From Cryptomeria japonica (lineage: Eukaryota > Streptophyta > Pinopsida > Cupressales > Cupressaceae), in contig NC_081408.1 in NCBI RefSeq assembly GCF_030272615.1, forward strand, positions 614,093,977 through 614,157,976: DNA of 64,000 nt, given 5' to 3'. The position numbers and the translations under genes were made by a program. Position 1 is the first letter of the stretch, and every line of letters starts with the position of its first letter. Positions 1 to 11,586 of the stretch are shown one piece after another. Under the pieces are notes generated by a model. That model was not told the DNA's origin, searched no databases, and was given only the letters and a program-made list of their open reading frames with translations.

Positions 1-1
1 T

Positions 2-1201
2 CTTGATTTGTCTAGAAATAAAAATAAAACTCTTATTCATCAGGCATCCAGACACACTATTATTGTTGACACAATGTATAGAAAGGGCTTTGATGGAACC
101 CTTCTCCGATGTCTTGATGAAGAAGAAGTGCAACTTGCCCTAAAGGAGGTACGTGATGGAATTTGTGGGGCACATCAAAGTGGCCTGCCACTATCAAAGA
201 AATTGTTAAGAAGTGGATACTATTGGCCAACTATGGAAAAGGATGCCGATAAATATGTACAAAAAGGTAAACAATGTCAAATGCATGGAGACCTCATTCA
301 TGCACCGGCACAAGATCTTCAACCTATTACATCACCATGGCCATTTTCACAATGGGGGTTAGATATAGTTGGTAAAGTTAATCCTACTTCTTCTAATGGG
401 CACAAATTCATCTTAACAGCTACTGAAAATTTTACTAAATGGGTAGAGGCAATCCCCCTTACATACACCAGTGGTAATAAAATTGCAAAATTCATGCCTA
501 ATTACATTATCTTTCGGTATGGGATTCCAATGTGCATAGTGACAGACAATGGAAGTCCATTCAAAAATCAAGAAATGAGAGAATTGTGTGAAAAATTTTA
601 AATACAACAAAGATTTGTAACACCAAATTATCCGCAAATCAATGGACAAGCAGAGGCAACAAACTAGACAATATTGAAGATCCTGAAGAAAGTTATCACT
701 GATGCAGGATGAGACTGGCATCTCTAGTTAAATTCCACTCTTTGGGCTTATAGAATAGGAGTACACACTCCTATAGGAGCAACACCATATTCCTTGGTCT
801 ATGGTACAAAAGCAATACTACCTATTGAAATAGAACTACCATCTTTAAGAGTCTCCTTAAAAAACATCATATCAGAGGAAGACTATTAGGTTGCAAGATT
901 ACAAGAGCTTGAAACGCTTGATGAAAAGAGACAAACTACTTTAAATCATTTGCAAGGTTACCAAAATAGATTGAGAAGGAGTTAGAATAAACACATACGC
1001 CCAAGGAATTTTGAAGTGGGAGACCTAGTTCTCAAGGAGAACCAAAGGAACCTAGCGGAACGAGAAAAGCCAGGGAAGTTTGACCCTAACTGGCTAGGCC
1101 CTTTTATCATAACAAGGGTTATCATAAATGGAGCATACAATTTGGTTACCATGGAGGGAGATCCACTCACTGACCCTATGAACAACATGCACCTTAAATG
1201 A
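2..1201 (+). pseudogene. Gypsy pol C-terminal part: integrase
   Basis: One reading frame runs from the window edge to 1201. It shows the integrase zinc-binding region (GAHQSG, then KGKQCQ, where the first Cys of the usual CxxC is gone), the catalytic core (WGLDIVG for the first Asp, VTDNGSPF for the second, NGQAEATN with the Glu) and the C-terminal region (GDLVLK, WLGPFIITRV, NNMHLK). In the retroelement this enzyme inserts the cDNA into the host chromosome. In-frame stops occur at 599-601 (TAA), near 668 (TAG), 709 (TGA), 724 (TAG), 886 and 984, with no frameshift. Two of them lie where Arg and Gln are expected and fit CGA-to-TGA and CAG-to-TAG changes. Protease, RT and RNase H would lie upstream of the window. 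Confidence 0.88.
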
Positions 1202-2239
1202 TATTATATCTAAGGGATGGGTTAGCTTAGGTTTTTTCTTTCTGCATTGCATCTCATTTTATTCAAAGCATTGCATCCTATATAATTTCTTTTTCAAATG
1301 CATCACATTCACAAATTTCATGGCATATATAAGCATTAATAAAACAAGGTAATTGTCCAAGTTTATCATTTGTTTTTCAAGAGAAACAAGGGTCGTCTCC
1401 TTTCTTAGATACTCGGACATGAACTCTTTGAGGTCCTAAGGTCATTCATTTTCAACATTACCCTGTGGCGATGCTTTACTTATGGTTGGCTAGTGATTTC
1501 ACTATTTGAGACTTGTTGACCCAAAATCTATCAATTGTTATCTCTCAAACACATTAACAAAATCTCTAAATTCATTTGAGACACCTAGTTGATCATATGA
1601 CTAGTGAAAAATCTAAAAATATTACTTCAGTGCCACTGTAATTGTCACACCCAAGTAGGTTTCATTACTTACAATTCAAGGCAAGAAAAGAAAAAGAAAA
1701 AGTGCTATGCCAAATATCCATCTCAACGCAAAAGAGAAATGATATATAACTAAAATATCATGCATACAAAGTGCAACAAAAAGCTTGACTATGGGAACAT
1801 GCGAGTAACTCCATCAGGGCTATGGATGCCTATTGGAAATAGAGCAATATTTGAGAAAATATAGTCTATAACCTCGTTGGAGCTCTAAAATCTTGCTGCC
1901 AGTGAGGCTCTATTCTGGCATTATCATACAAAACAAAAGTTGCATCCATATAGCTTTAAGTTGCATTTAATGGCCGCTATTCATAAAAATCATTCATAAA
2001 TCATATAGAAAGCATTAAACCATTCATTAATCATCACATCATAAATCATATAGAAAGAATTAAACCATTCATTCATCATTACATCATTACATCATAAATC
2101 ATGTAGAAACCATTGCACTCATAAACATCATTTATAAATCATATAGACATGCATTGCATAACTCATAGTATCATAACACATACATGAAAAACAAAGCATA
2201 ATAGATCACCGCTAAAAAACTGCATATCATATATATAAC
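1202..2239 (+). other. Retroelement spacer after pol
   Basis: No ORF or known motif is visible apart from a short imperfect tandem repeat at 1985-2160. The position between pol and the antisense gene fits the non-coding spacer of Tat-like elements. Confidence 0.5.
1985..2160 (+). repeat. Imperfect tandem repeat, about 55 bp unit
   Basis: Four degenerate copies of a unit containing ATAAATCATATAGAAAG followed by ATTAAACCATTCATT are seen, with further short CATTACATCATTAC duplications. It lies in the gypsy spacer. Confidence 0.6.
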
Positions 2240-4200
2240 TCAAAAATGGTAATGTGTGCGAATACAATAATCATAAAATAGGCCCGAAGACTCGGATAAC
2301 ATGATCTCAGTGTCTCGACCCACACTGCCTCTGTCAATAGGTGGATCCTGTCCACTAGATCCTACCCCAGGATGTCGAGGTGGACCCATGACTCCTCCAC
2401 TACTAGACTATTGAGATGTAGATTGAATCAATCTTCTCCCCATAAAAGCACTAAAACTAGGCTCCCTCTCACCCTCAGGAATAGCTCTCTCATAAGCCCA
2501 CTGATAATAAATAGCCTCCTATGTAGTAGCAAAATATCTATCTACCTGGCTATGTGCATCTGTCACTAGCCCAAATAACTCATCATATGCATCCATCGTG
2601 ATCTGATCTCTCCTAACTGCCTCATCTCTCTCCCTCTGGAGATGATCTCTCTCAGTCTCTAATGCACCATAGCCTTTGTGGAATGCCTCCCGCTCAGCAT
2701 CTCATTGTTTCCTAAGTCTGGCAACCTCGTCCTCTAGACTCTGAATCCGCGCTCTAAGAATCTGTGGATCACCATCATCTCCATCACCACCCTGTCCTCC
2801 TCCTCCCTCCTCTGTGGCAAGAACTTCCTCTAGCTCCGACATATCATCATCATCCCCGTCCTCACTACTCGATGACTTCAAAGAATCGTCGTCATCTCTA
2901 CTACTCATAGACTCGGTGTCTCCACCAATTTATACGTCCTCCTCTCCTCCCTCATCTCCTCCTTCACCCTCCTCTCCCCCTCTACCCTCCTCTCCTCTGT
3001 CATCTCCCCTCCTCTCCCCCATGTCAATCCTTAGTAGCTATCTAGGATGTTGTATCTATTACACTGTGATCGGAACAATCAAATCAGTAAGTGGAATAGG
3101 CCTATGTCTAGCCCACCATGCATCATACTTAGGACTAGTCCCTGGATCTACTGCACCTACACTCCAACCCCATGGTAATGCCTAAAGAGAATCAAACTCG
3201 GTAGCCGCCATATGTGGTTGTATGCACACACCCCAATCAGAAACCTCACGAGAAACATGAGAAAAGTACGTTGTAACAACAGGTGTCACCTATATCTCCC
3301 CAAACTGTCTGAGTACCCATCCTCGAAGAGACATCTCAATAATCCTCTACGTCTCAACAACCCTCCCAATAAGATATCTCTGTTGTCTGCAGAAAGGCAA
3401 GTGTTGTGCATCATCTGCCCAACCAGGGCAATCTAAATATGGTCTCCAAATAAAATGCTGCAAGATATCAAGCTGATGTTGCCAGTACAAGGTGTTACCC
3501 AAACTCCTGTGTCTAATACCAGGTGTATATCTGTATGTATATGGCTCCTCAGGCTGCAAGTCAACATGAATAACTAGCCTCAAGATAGAAATATGCTCCC
3601 ACGCCCATGTCTGGAGCAATGTCACACCACAACTGATCGATCGGTATCCCAGGTATACAATATTGTGCATCTGATAATAAACCATGGCTAATAGACAAGG
3701 ACCCCAAGCATATACTCGACGATGAACAATCATATCATGGAGCACTCTTCCCCATCCAACTAGAAAGCCATGGCCTAGGCTATTAGGAATCAACAAACCA
3801 CCTACGATACTGCACAATACTATAGTAAGATCATCATAGTCTAAGAAAGCCCAAGGGATATCATAATGACCACTGATCTGTAATCATGCTCCTCATACTA
3901 AAAAAGAGAACATAGTCCAACGACGCCATCGTCTGGATCATATACAACTCTCGCACCATGGATGGGAATATGCAGTATACGCCAAACATCCTCTAGGCTA
4001 ATGGACACCTCAATAGTAAGAAGATGAAAGGTACATGTCTCAGAATGCCACCGCTCTACTAATGTTATAATCAGGGCCCTGTTGGCCATAACCTCTAGCA
4101 AATGTAAAACATGATATAATCCCAGATGTCGGATATGTGCAATCTCTTCATCAAGTAACTCGGCTCGAAGATCAAGTGCACTGGGTCTACTCTGTCGGCA
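2240..4200 (-). pseudogene. Antisense plant mobile domain (PMD) protein gene of the gypsy element
   Basis: Reading on the minus strand from about 4200, the frame gives a PMD-type (PF10536-like) protein. The N-terminal part has HIRHLGLYHVLHL, then ALIITLVERWHSETCTFHL and SLEDVWRILHIPI. The middle part has LLQTWAWEHISIL and GWVLRQFG. An acidic Asp/Glu/Ser-rich stretch follows (2780-2910), then a coiled-coil-like region (SLEDEVARLRKQ) and a tail ending with TGA at 2240. One frameshift lies between 3817 and 3900, near the joint of the first two parts. The rest is one frame broken by stops that mostly sit where CAG or CGA codons would be (for example TGA at 2702-2704 after RLRKQ). Antisense extra ORFs between pol and 3' LTR are known from Tat elements, and PMD proteins (MAIN/MAIL1 family) exist as host genes and as transposon passengers. 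Its function in the element is unknown. The N-terminal limit is uncertain because another frame opens above 4200. Confidence 0.75.
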
Positions 4201-4317
4201 TTATAACACGCTAATATTCTCCTACATAGAGAAAATATTGAAAATGTCAGATATCGGATAATGTGATTACAAAAAATGATCATACGCATGACAAAAACCT
4301 TCAATATACAATGAATG

Positions 4318-4545
4318 TGTAATGTTTAACACTTATGCGTTACATTATACACTAATGCGTTACATTTAATTCTTATGCGTGACATTTAACATGTATGCAT
4401 GAACATATGAGCTAATGCATAAATAGATAAACGAATGCATCACACTAAGCATCTATGTGTAACACTTAAGCTCTTACAGTACACTTAAGACATTTGCATG
4501 ACACTTAATGCTAATGCGTGAAAATCGACAGGCGTATGCATGATG
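4318..4545 (+). repeat. Degenerate tandem repeat, about 20-25 bp unit
   Basis: Roughly ten copies of a unit like CTTATGCGTTACATTTAACA are recognisable, with the core varying as ATGCGT/ATGCAT/ATGTGT. It lies just upstream of the antisense PMD gene (in its own orientation), so it would fall in the promoter or leader of that gene. Confidence 0.6.
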
Positions 4546-5067
4546 AATAAAACTTAAATCCTTGAATTTTTTTTCAAAAATTACAAAAATAGGCAAAAAA
4601 TTAAGCAAAAAATTTGGAAACATACCATGCCGCCAATCCCCAGAGGTCTCTGTTAAGAATGTACTCGGTCAGACAAGTGCACTCGTTCCCTATAGCCAAC
4701 CATGATGATCAAATACTCACAGGAAAGCAAACGACTCACAAAGATCTCCAAGAACTCAAAACAATGCAAATGAGCAAATGAAAGGCCAAACTCTCTATTT
4801 GTAGCTCAAAATTAGGGTATTTTCCACTCTGACGCCCGTGGTCCCTGTCAACTTCAAACAAATTGTAAGCTACTCAAATGATCTCAAAATTGCATGAAAC
4901 TTCACACAATTGCTCATTATACTGATATCGAAAATATGGTCTCAATTTCTAAATTTTTCGACGAGCTTTTCGGAGGGGGCATATTTATACTATACAATGT
5001 TACCGAGGCATACTAGGGTAGGAATATTTTTGTTTTCTTTGAAACAACGTCGTTTCGACTTTGTCTC
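4546..5067 (+). other. Gypsy spacer before the 3' LTR
   Basis: No ORF of note is present. The sequence leads into the polypurine tract and 3' LTR and is non-coding element DNA. Confidence 0.5.
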
Positions 5068-5080
5068 AAAGAGGGGCAAA
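5068..5080 (+). other. Polypurine tract of the gypsy element
   Basis: AAAGAGGGGCAAA directly precedes the LTR start TGTAGACACC. This is the expected place and composition for the primer of plus-strand DNA synthesis. Confidence 0.8.
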
Positions 5081-5305
5081 TGTAGACACCTAAAAATGTC
5101 TCATTGATCATGTGCTAATTATTCCTCTAGTTGATTAAATAATTTTTTAATTATTTAATTAAATTAATTAATCTTATTCTTCTAATTTCATATTTCCTCA
5201 TCATCTTACTAATTATTCCAATTTCAATTATATCATCATTTAATCATTTAAACCATTTTCTAATGATTAATTAAATATTTATTATTTAATTAATTATGAT
5301 TTTTA
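5081..5305 (+). repeat. 3' LTR of gypsy element, first piece
   Basis: It begins TGTAGACACC right after the polypurine tract and is followed by AT-rich U3 sequence (TTAATTAAT-type motifs). It is cut at 5305 by the LINE; the last 14 bp (5292-5305) are the LINE target-site duplication. Very similar AT-rich motifs resume at 11573. Confidence 0.8.
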
Positions 5306-5739
5306 GGATTATCGAAAATGAAATCTGGAAGGGATTTCGATGGCGTGTGTGCAAAGGACTTTGAGCGGCCGAGCTAGGGTTTCGAAGCCCTAGCTCGCAA
5401 GAGGTTCTTGTTGCAGGTGCAGAGGGGGAGGGAAGTGAAGGGTGTCGGGGGAGAGCGGCGGGTTGGGAGCGGCTGGGGGGATAGGGCTGCTTCGCCGGTC
5501 TTCGGGGGGAGGATTGGCTGCGCGGGAGTAAGGGTTGGCTGTGCGGGAGGAAGGGCTCCGGACTGCTGTAGGCAGTGGGCTTCCGGTGGGGCTCCTATGG
5601 GTTTGGGGGGTCTATTTGGTGTCATCTTTCAGAGGAGCTTGGAAGGGGGGGAGCCTTAGGGGCAGTGCTATCTCAAGGGGCTCCTCGGGTTGGGGTCCTT
5701 GGTTGCCCTTTGTCACCTTTTAAATCTTTTTGAGCTCCG

Positions 5740-7166
5740 ATGTCGGGTTTTGGTGGTGAGGCCTCTCAGGTGGCTCTAGCCATGGACTTTTGTGTTGCGG
5801 TGGGTTCTAAACCCCCACCTCAGAATATGAAGACATTTTCCAATAATCTATTCTCCTCAGAACCGGGGTTTGGAAGTACTGGTAGTTCTCGCCTTACAAA
5901 GATTAATGGGTGTCTAGAGAGATGCAGTGAAAGGCTGAAGCTGGTTATTCCTCCAGAGATGATAGCTAAAGACATTCAGTACTTTTCAAAACACTCACTC
6001 TATTGCAAATTTTTGGGAATGAGGGTCTCCCTGCAGTTCTTGGAAAACTAGGCGTAGAGGTCTTGAGCACCAGATGGGGGAATGGAGATTATGTTGCAGG
6101 CGAACAACTATTTCTTGGTTACTTTCAACTGTATGGAGGACCACAATAGGGTTTTTGAAGGAGGTCCGTATTTTTACAACCAGGTGGGGTTTTTCATCAA
6201 ACCTTGGCATGCAGGGTTTAACCCTTTGGAGGAGCTCCCAAACAGGGTTCCTGTATGGGTTCATTTACCACGTCTTCTAGTGGAATGCTGTTGAGAGGAG
6301 GTGTTACAGATGCTAGTTGCACTGCTGGGGAAACCAGTGGGATCTTGATTGCAAACCCTAGGGAGAAAGGTAACGAACTTTGCACGCATTTGTGTTGAAA
6401 TTGATCTTAGTAAACCATTACAGATGTTATAGATATGTGTGCGGGTTCTTACTCATGGGTTCAACAGCTAGACTATGAGACTTTACCTTTTCGTTGTCAT
6501 CTATGTCATGAGTATGGTCATTTACAATGTAAATTCCCTAGATATAAACCAGTGGTGCACCAACCTCAATAACCGGCCCAAAGTCAAGATAGGGCTAATA
6601 AAGGAAAAAGTGCTATGGTGGCTGATGTTGTGGGTGCTCAGGGTTTTGTTTCAGTTAAGACAAGGAACAAAAATCGAGGCTAGAAGAGGTCCCTTCAGGA
6701 GAGATAGGAGGAGGATACCTTTAATAGATTTGAAGCGTTGGACGACCTCAGCCAATAGGAAGTGAATCCGAGGTTAACCCCTTTGGATCAGGGGTCTTCA
6801 GGGGGTGCTCCAGAAAGAGTTATGGAGGACTTTTCCCAGGCCTTGTTAGTGACTGGAAGCCAACAAATGGAGATGGAGCAGGTTGTAGGGGTCGAGTTGG
6901 GACTCATTCCTGGTTCGGAGGTGAATTTGGGTGGGGGGGAGGGGTCCCCGATAGCTCTGAAATTGGAACCGGCTGGAGCTAAGACTAGTAAGTCTTCTAT
7001 TCACCTGGGTCTTCATCAAAAAGATATTAAGAAAAGTGCTTCAGAAAAAATCTCAAAGGCTGGTAGAAAGAAGGATTTGGATAAAATCAAAATGATGGGA
7101 GAGAATTTGGTTGAGTCAGGGTCAGTAAAGACTTTGGATTCTCACTTTTCCAACCCTCCCAAATGA
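5740..7166 (+). pseudogene. LINE ORF1 (DUF4283, zinc-knuckle RNA-binding protein)
   Basis: The start ATG at 5740 opens a protein with the DUF4283 region (MEIMLQANNYFLVTFN, EGGPYFYNQVGFFIKPW, VPVWVHLP) and a CCHC-like zinc knuckle near 6489-6533 (FRCHLCHEYGHLQCKFP). A Lys/Ser-rich tail ends with the TGA at 7164-7166. In plant L1 elements this protein binds the LINE RNA. Three Trp codons appear to have become stops in a row (TAG 6049, TAG 6055, TGA 6064), another stop is near 6292, and frameshifts fall around 6430 and before 6762. The ORF1 stop overlaps the ORF2 start (ATGA at 7163-7166), which suggests termination-reinitiation in the ancestral element. Confidence 0.88.
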
Positions 7167-10100
7167 TTGTACTCTCATGGAATGTAAGGGGCTTGAACAA
7201 CGACCCTAGACAAAAAGTTGTTTGGGATTTGATTAGGAATCATTCACCTGATGTCCTTTTCTTGGAAGAGACTAAAATTTCAGTGGAGAGTATGATGGGT
7301 CTTGTGCCAAAGCTGTGGGGACGAGGTGAGTGTCAGTGTGTTGGGGCAGCTGGTCCCTCGGGAGGGGTGGCCTGTCTTTGGAACCCTTTAAGGCTTCGCC
7401 CTATCTGGTGGGCCACCTCCAGATCCTCATTATCCGGGGTGCTATCTAGTGTCGAGACTAGGGAATTCATCTTGTTTTCAAATATCTATGCTCCCACTGA
7501 TCTTTAGGGTAAGCAAAACTTATGGTCTCATGTTGCTGGTATGCGAAGGTTGGCCCCTTTTCATCTTTGGATTATGGCAAGAGACTTCAATGCCATTCTG
7601 GAGTTGAGAGAGAAGAAGGGGGTGTAATGCGGTTGGAACCTTCTTCTGTCCTTTTTCAAGATAGTATCTCCCTGCTATAGCTAGTTGACATCAAGCCTAG
7701 CAATGGCTTGTTCACTTGGAACAACAGGAGGGTGGGAGAGAATTGGATTACTGAACGGTTGGATCATAAATCTGGTTTCTTGCTTTTGGATTGGCGGGGG
7801 GTGGTCCACATTTTCTGAGATTCTTGACTGGAGCAGGCCGGATCATTGGCCCATCAAGTTGGTTTCATCTTCGGCTCGGGTTGCCCGCTCGCCTTCATTC
7901 AAATTTCAACTTATGTGGCTTCGGGACCCTTCTTTGCAGGTTCTTGTCATGGACTTGTGGAGGAAAGGCAGGCCGGCCTTTGGCACTACCATGTTCTCCT
8001 TTACCAAGCAGTTGCAATTTGTTAAGCGTCAGCTTAAACAGTGGAACCGTCAAGGGTTTGGGAACATCTTTCATGAGAAGAAAGCTGCCCAAATTGTGTT
8101 GAATGAGATCACCAGGGAAATCAGAGAGCATGGGTTGTCGGAGGAATTGCTTAGAGAGGAAGACAAGGCTGTCAAGGTGGTCGAGGAATGGGAGATTAGG
8201 GAAGAAATTTATTGGAAGCAGAGAGCTCGCATTGATTGGCTGAAGGAGGGGGACAAGAATACTGCTTTCTTCTTCAACTTTGTGAAAGTAAGGAGACATG
8301 GAAATTCCATTCCTGTTCTGGTTAATGATAGAGGTGAGCAGTTCTTATCCTTGCAGGAGATGTCTAGGGAGTCTCTTCAGTTTTTCCAGTTCCTCTTTAG
8401 GGAAGAATCTCAGGGGGAAACAGTGGAGGAGAATCTGGTTCTGGCTTGCATCCCTTCTCTTATCTCAAGGGAGATGAATGAGCAGCTTTTGCGTCCTATC
8501 TTGATGGAAGAACTTCAGAGGATTGTCTTCCACATGAGGAAAGGGAAGGCTCCTAGACCAGATGGGTTCCTGGCTGAATTCTTTCAAGAGTTATGGGATA
8601 TTATTAAGCTAGATCTATTGGATATTGTCTAGGAGTCCTAGATAAATAAGCAGATGCTTAGGGCTTTGAATGTGACCTTCATTGCTTTAATCCCCAAGTG
8701 TGAAGGGGCTGATCGGTTAGGCCAGTTCCGCCCTATCTCTCTCTGCAATGTGATTTATAAGATCATCTCTAAACTGATAGCAGATAGATTGAAGAAGTGC
8801 CTGGGGAATGTTATTTCGGAGTTGCAGAGCGGGTCTGTGGAAGGCTGCCAAATTCTAGATGGGGTGGTCATTGCTACGGAGACCATTCACTCTATGGCAA
8901 CCTCCAAGGAAAAGGCTATGTTTATCAAGTTGGATATGGCTAAGGCATACGATAGAGTTCGGTGGTCCTTCCTTCAGAAGATCCTCACGGCTTTTGGTTT
9001 TGCTGACGAGTGGATCTAGTGGGTTATGAGTTGTGTTACGTCCACCTCTTTCTCGATGCTTATCAATGGGGACCATACTGAGCTGTTCAGTGCTTCTAGG
9101 GGTCTCTGCCAGGGGGATCCCCTCTCCCCTTATTTATTCATTCTTCTTGCTGAGGGTATGGGGAGATTGATTAAGCATAATGTGGGCCTGGGTAATATTC
9201 AAGGTTGGAGTTGGGGTAATGACTTGCAACTGCAGTCTCACTTGCAGTTTGTGGATGATACAGCCCTTATGGGGCTAGCTCAGATCAACGAAGCTTCTAA
9301 TATGCGTAAAGTCCTGGATGTTTATCTTGCGGCGTCTGGCTAGTTGATTAATGAGGATAAGTCTTCTATCCTCTTTTTCAACACTCCTGAATCTATTCAA
9401 AGGAGGATTGCTTTTATATTGAGATTCCAAATTGGCTCCCTGCCCTTGACCTATTTAGGAATTCCTATCTCTCCTGGCAACCCTCCTAGGGAGTCGTGGC
9501 AGGGAATCTTGGATAAATTCTGATCGAAGGTTGATCACTGGACTCATAGATGGTTATCCTTTGCGGGGAGGGTTCAACTGATTAAGTCGGTGGTTCAGGC
9601 TCTGCCGACCTATCAATGTATGCTTTAGGTGGCTCCTAAGTGGTTCTTGAAGGGTTTGGACTCTCTGGCTAGGCAATTCTTATGGGCAGGAAATCTCTCC
9701 TCTTCCAAGTGGAGTCTAGTCAATTGGGACCTGATGTGTAGCCCGAAGCAGTTGAGAGGGCTTGGGTTAAGGCAGTCTATTCTTTTTGGGGAGGCACTTG
9801 CAGCTAAATTGTACTGGAGGTGGTGTGTTGAGCAAGATCGAGGTTGGGCCAGGATTCTGGCCAACAAATATATGCAGAGGATCCCGTTGGAGGAAATCCC
9901 TAGATATCCGCTTGAAGGAAAGGGCTCATTGATCTGGTACACGCTAAAGAGGGGGGCTTCTCTCATTAAGGCAGGGCTTTTTTGGATTTGCAAAAGGGGG
10001 GAAGAGGTCCTTTTCTGGAATGACTCTTGGGATGGATACCCTCCCATCCTTGATCAATTTCCAAACCTTGGAAACCTGGGCCAGAGGTTTTTGGATGCCG

Positions 10101-11350
10101 GATGGTCAAGGGTGAGTGATTTTAAGGTTGTCTATAGGTGCGGTCAGCTGGATTTGGAGTGGTGGAAGAATCCTAATGAGTGGCCAATGGTTGAGATGGA
10201 GGAAGAATGTGCTAAGCTGTAGGGCATTTTGGCGAATAGACATTGTAGCTCTCTTAAGGGTAGGGATGGGCTTGCTTGGTCTCCAAATCCTAAGGGCATT
10301 TTTTATGTGGCTAATGGTTACTAGGAATTGATGAGCCGAAGACTTGAGGGAAGAGAAGTGAACTGGTGGAAACAGGTGTGGAATAATGCTTCTTGGCCGA
10401 AGTGTAACTGCTTTGCTTGAACTTTAGCTTGGAATAGGTGTCTTACTTGGGACAATATCCGCAAGCAGGGATTCTTGGGGCCTTCTATCTATGTTTTGTG
10501 TGGTAACAGAGAGGAAGATTCCTCTCATCTATTCTTCATATGCCCCTTCTCTATGCTTATTTGGCACTATTGGTGGGGGGTGTCGAAGCATCCTTGTGTC
10601 CATGCAGATTCTCTGGTGGAATTTTGGAGCAGTTTGGGCAGACCTCCTATTCCGTCCTCCTTCCTCCAGACTGTCTGGTATATTGGGCCCATTTTCATTC
10701 TGTGGCAGATTTGGCTTGAAAGGAACAGGAGGATTTTTCGTGAGGCCAAATTGTTTGTTCAACAAGTTTGGAATAGGATCACTGTTATGATTCAGGAGAC
10801 AGTGGAAGCTAAGTGTGAGGTGAATTTCCTGCTGGGTAGAGATGAGGTAGATATTGTGAGTAGGCTTGGATTGCAGGAGTTATCTCCAACCTCTGCTTGT
10901 GTCAGGAGAGGTAGACAGGCTATTAAGAAGGTGGAAAGGGTGGGAAGGTGGATACCCCCTCAGGATGAGTTTATCAAGATTAACATTGATGGCTCATCTA
11001 GGGGTAACCCAGGCCCTGCTGGCGTAGGGGCTGTTGGCCGGAATAGCAGGGGGGAGGTTGTTTTCTTCTTTTCGGTGCATAAAGGATGGCAGTCTAATAA
11101 TTTTATGGAGGGTTTTGCAATTCTTTATGCACTGGAGCGGGCTTTGGTATTGGGTTGTAGGAAGGTGATTTGTGAATTGGATTCACAAATTGTTGTTAAC
11201 TTGTTGTCTGAGCAGAAGGTGAGTGGGATTCAGTGGAAGTTGGTAGGGATTGCTCAACAAATTCTCCAAATTAGCTCTTTAATGGAGCAGGTGTCCTTCA
11301 TCCATATTCCTCGTGAATGGAACGGAGTGGCGAACTGCTTGGCCAAGTAG
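7163..11350 (+). pseudogene. LINE ORF2 polyprotein: AP endonuclease, reverse transcriptase, RNase H
   Basis: Almost the whole 1,395-codon region stays in one frame. Endonuclease motifs are SWNVRGLN and FLEETK. RT motifs include FRPISLCNVIYKIISKLIADRL, FIKLDMAKAYDRV, CQGDPLSPYLF and the catalytic FVDD at 9248-9259. A zinc-binding zf-RVT region follows (SHLFFICPF), then an RNase H domain (INIDGSSRGNPGPAG at about 10982, MEGFA, ELDSQ). About ten in-frame stops are present (for example TAG at 7505 and 8630). A one-base loss in a G run near 7615 is undone near 7775. The last RNase H carboxylate reads VANCLAK where VADCLAK is usual (11333-11335), a likely Asp-to-Asn loss. RNase H-bearing L1 elements are known in plants. 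Confidence 0.93.
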
Positions 11351-11586
11351 GCCTCGGATCATGATAGTGATTGGAAAGTGGAAGGTTGGAAGCATCTCTC
11401 TGGGGACTACTGTCAGGAATTGTAGAAGATTTTCACTGAGGACATGGATGGTTTCGAAGCTGGCTGATTTGTGTTTGGGTTGGTTGTTTTCTCTGGGGCC
11501 TTGGGGCTCTGGTTCTCTGTGTAATGCTTTTTTTTTATTTTCAATAATGTTTTTACCCTTTTTATTCAAAAAAATTATGATTTTTA

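Larger units (their letters stand above)
5306..11572 (+). mobile_element. L1-type LINE, nearly full length, nested in the gypsy LTR
   Basis: A G-rich 5' leader (5306-5739), ORF1 (DUF4283 plus zinc knuckle), ORF2 (endonuclease, RT, RNase H) and a short 3' UTR ending in an A-rich tail are all present in the right order. The insertion is flanked by a perfect 14-bp repeat, AATTATGATTTTTA, at 5292-5305 and 11573-11586. This defines both ends and shows target-primed insertion into the LTR. Both ORFs carry stops, so it is inactive. It must be younger than the gypsy element it sits in. Confidence 0.93.

Noticed and set aside
5374-5723. Gly/Arg-rich open frames of 60-83 codons in the LINE leader
   Set aside because: They lie in the GC-rich 5' UTR of the LINE and overlap each other on both strands.
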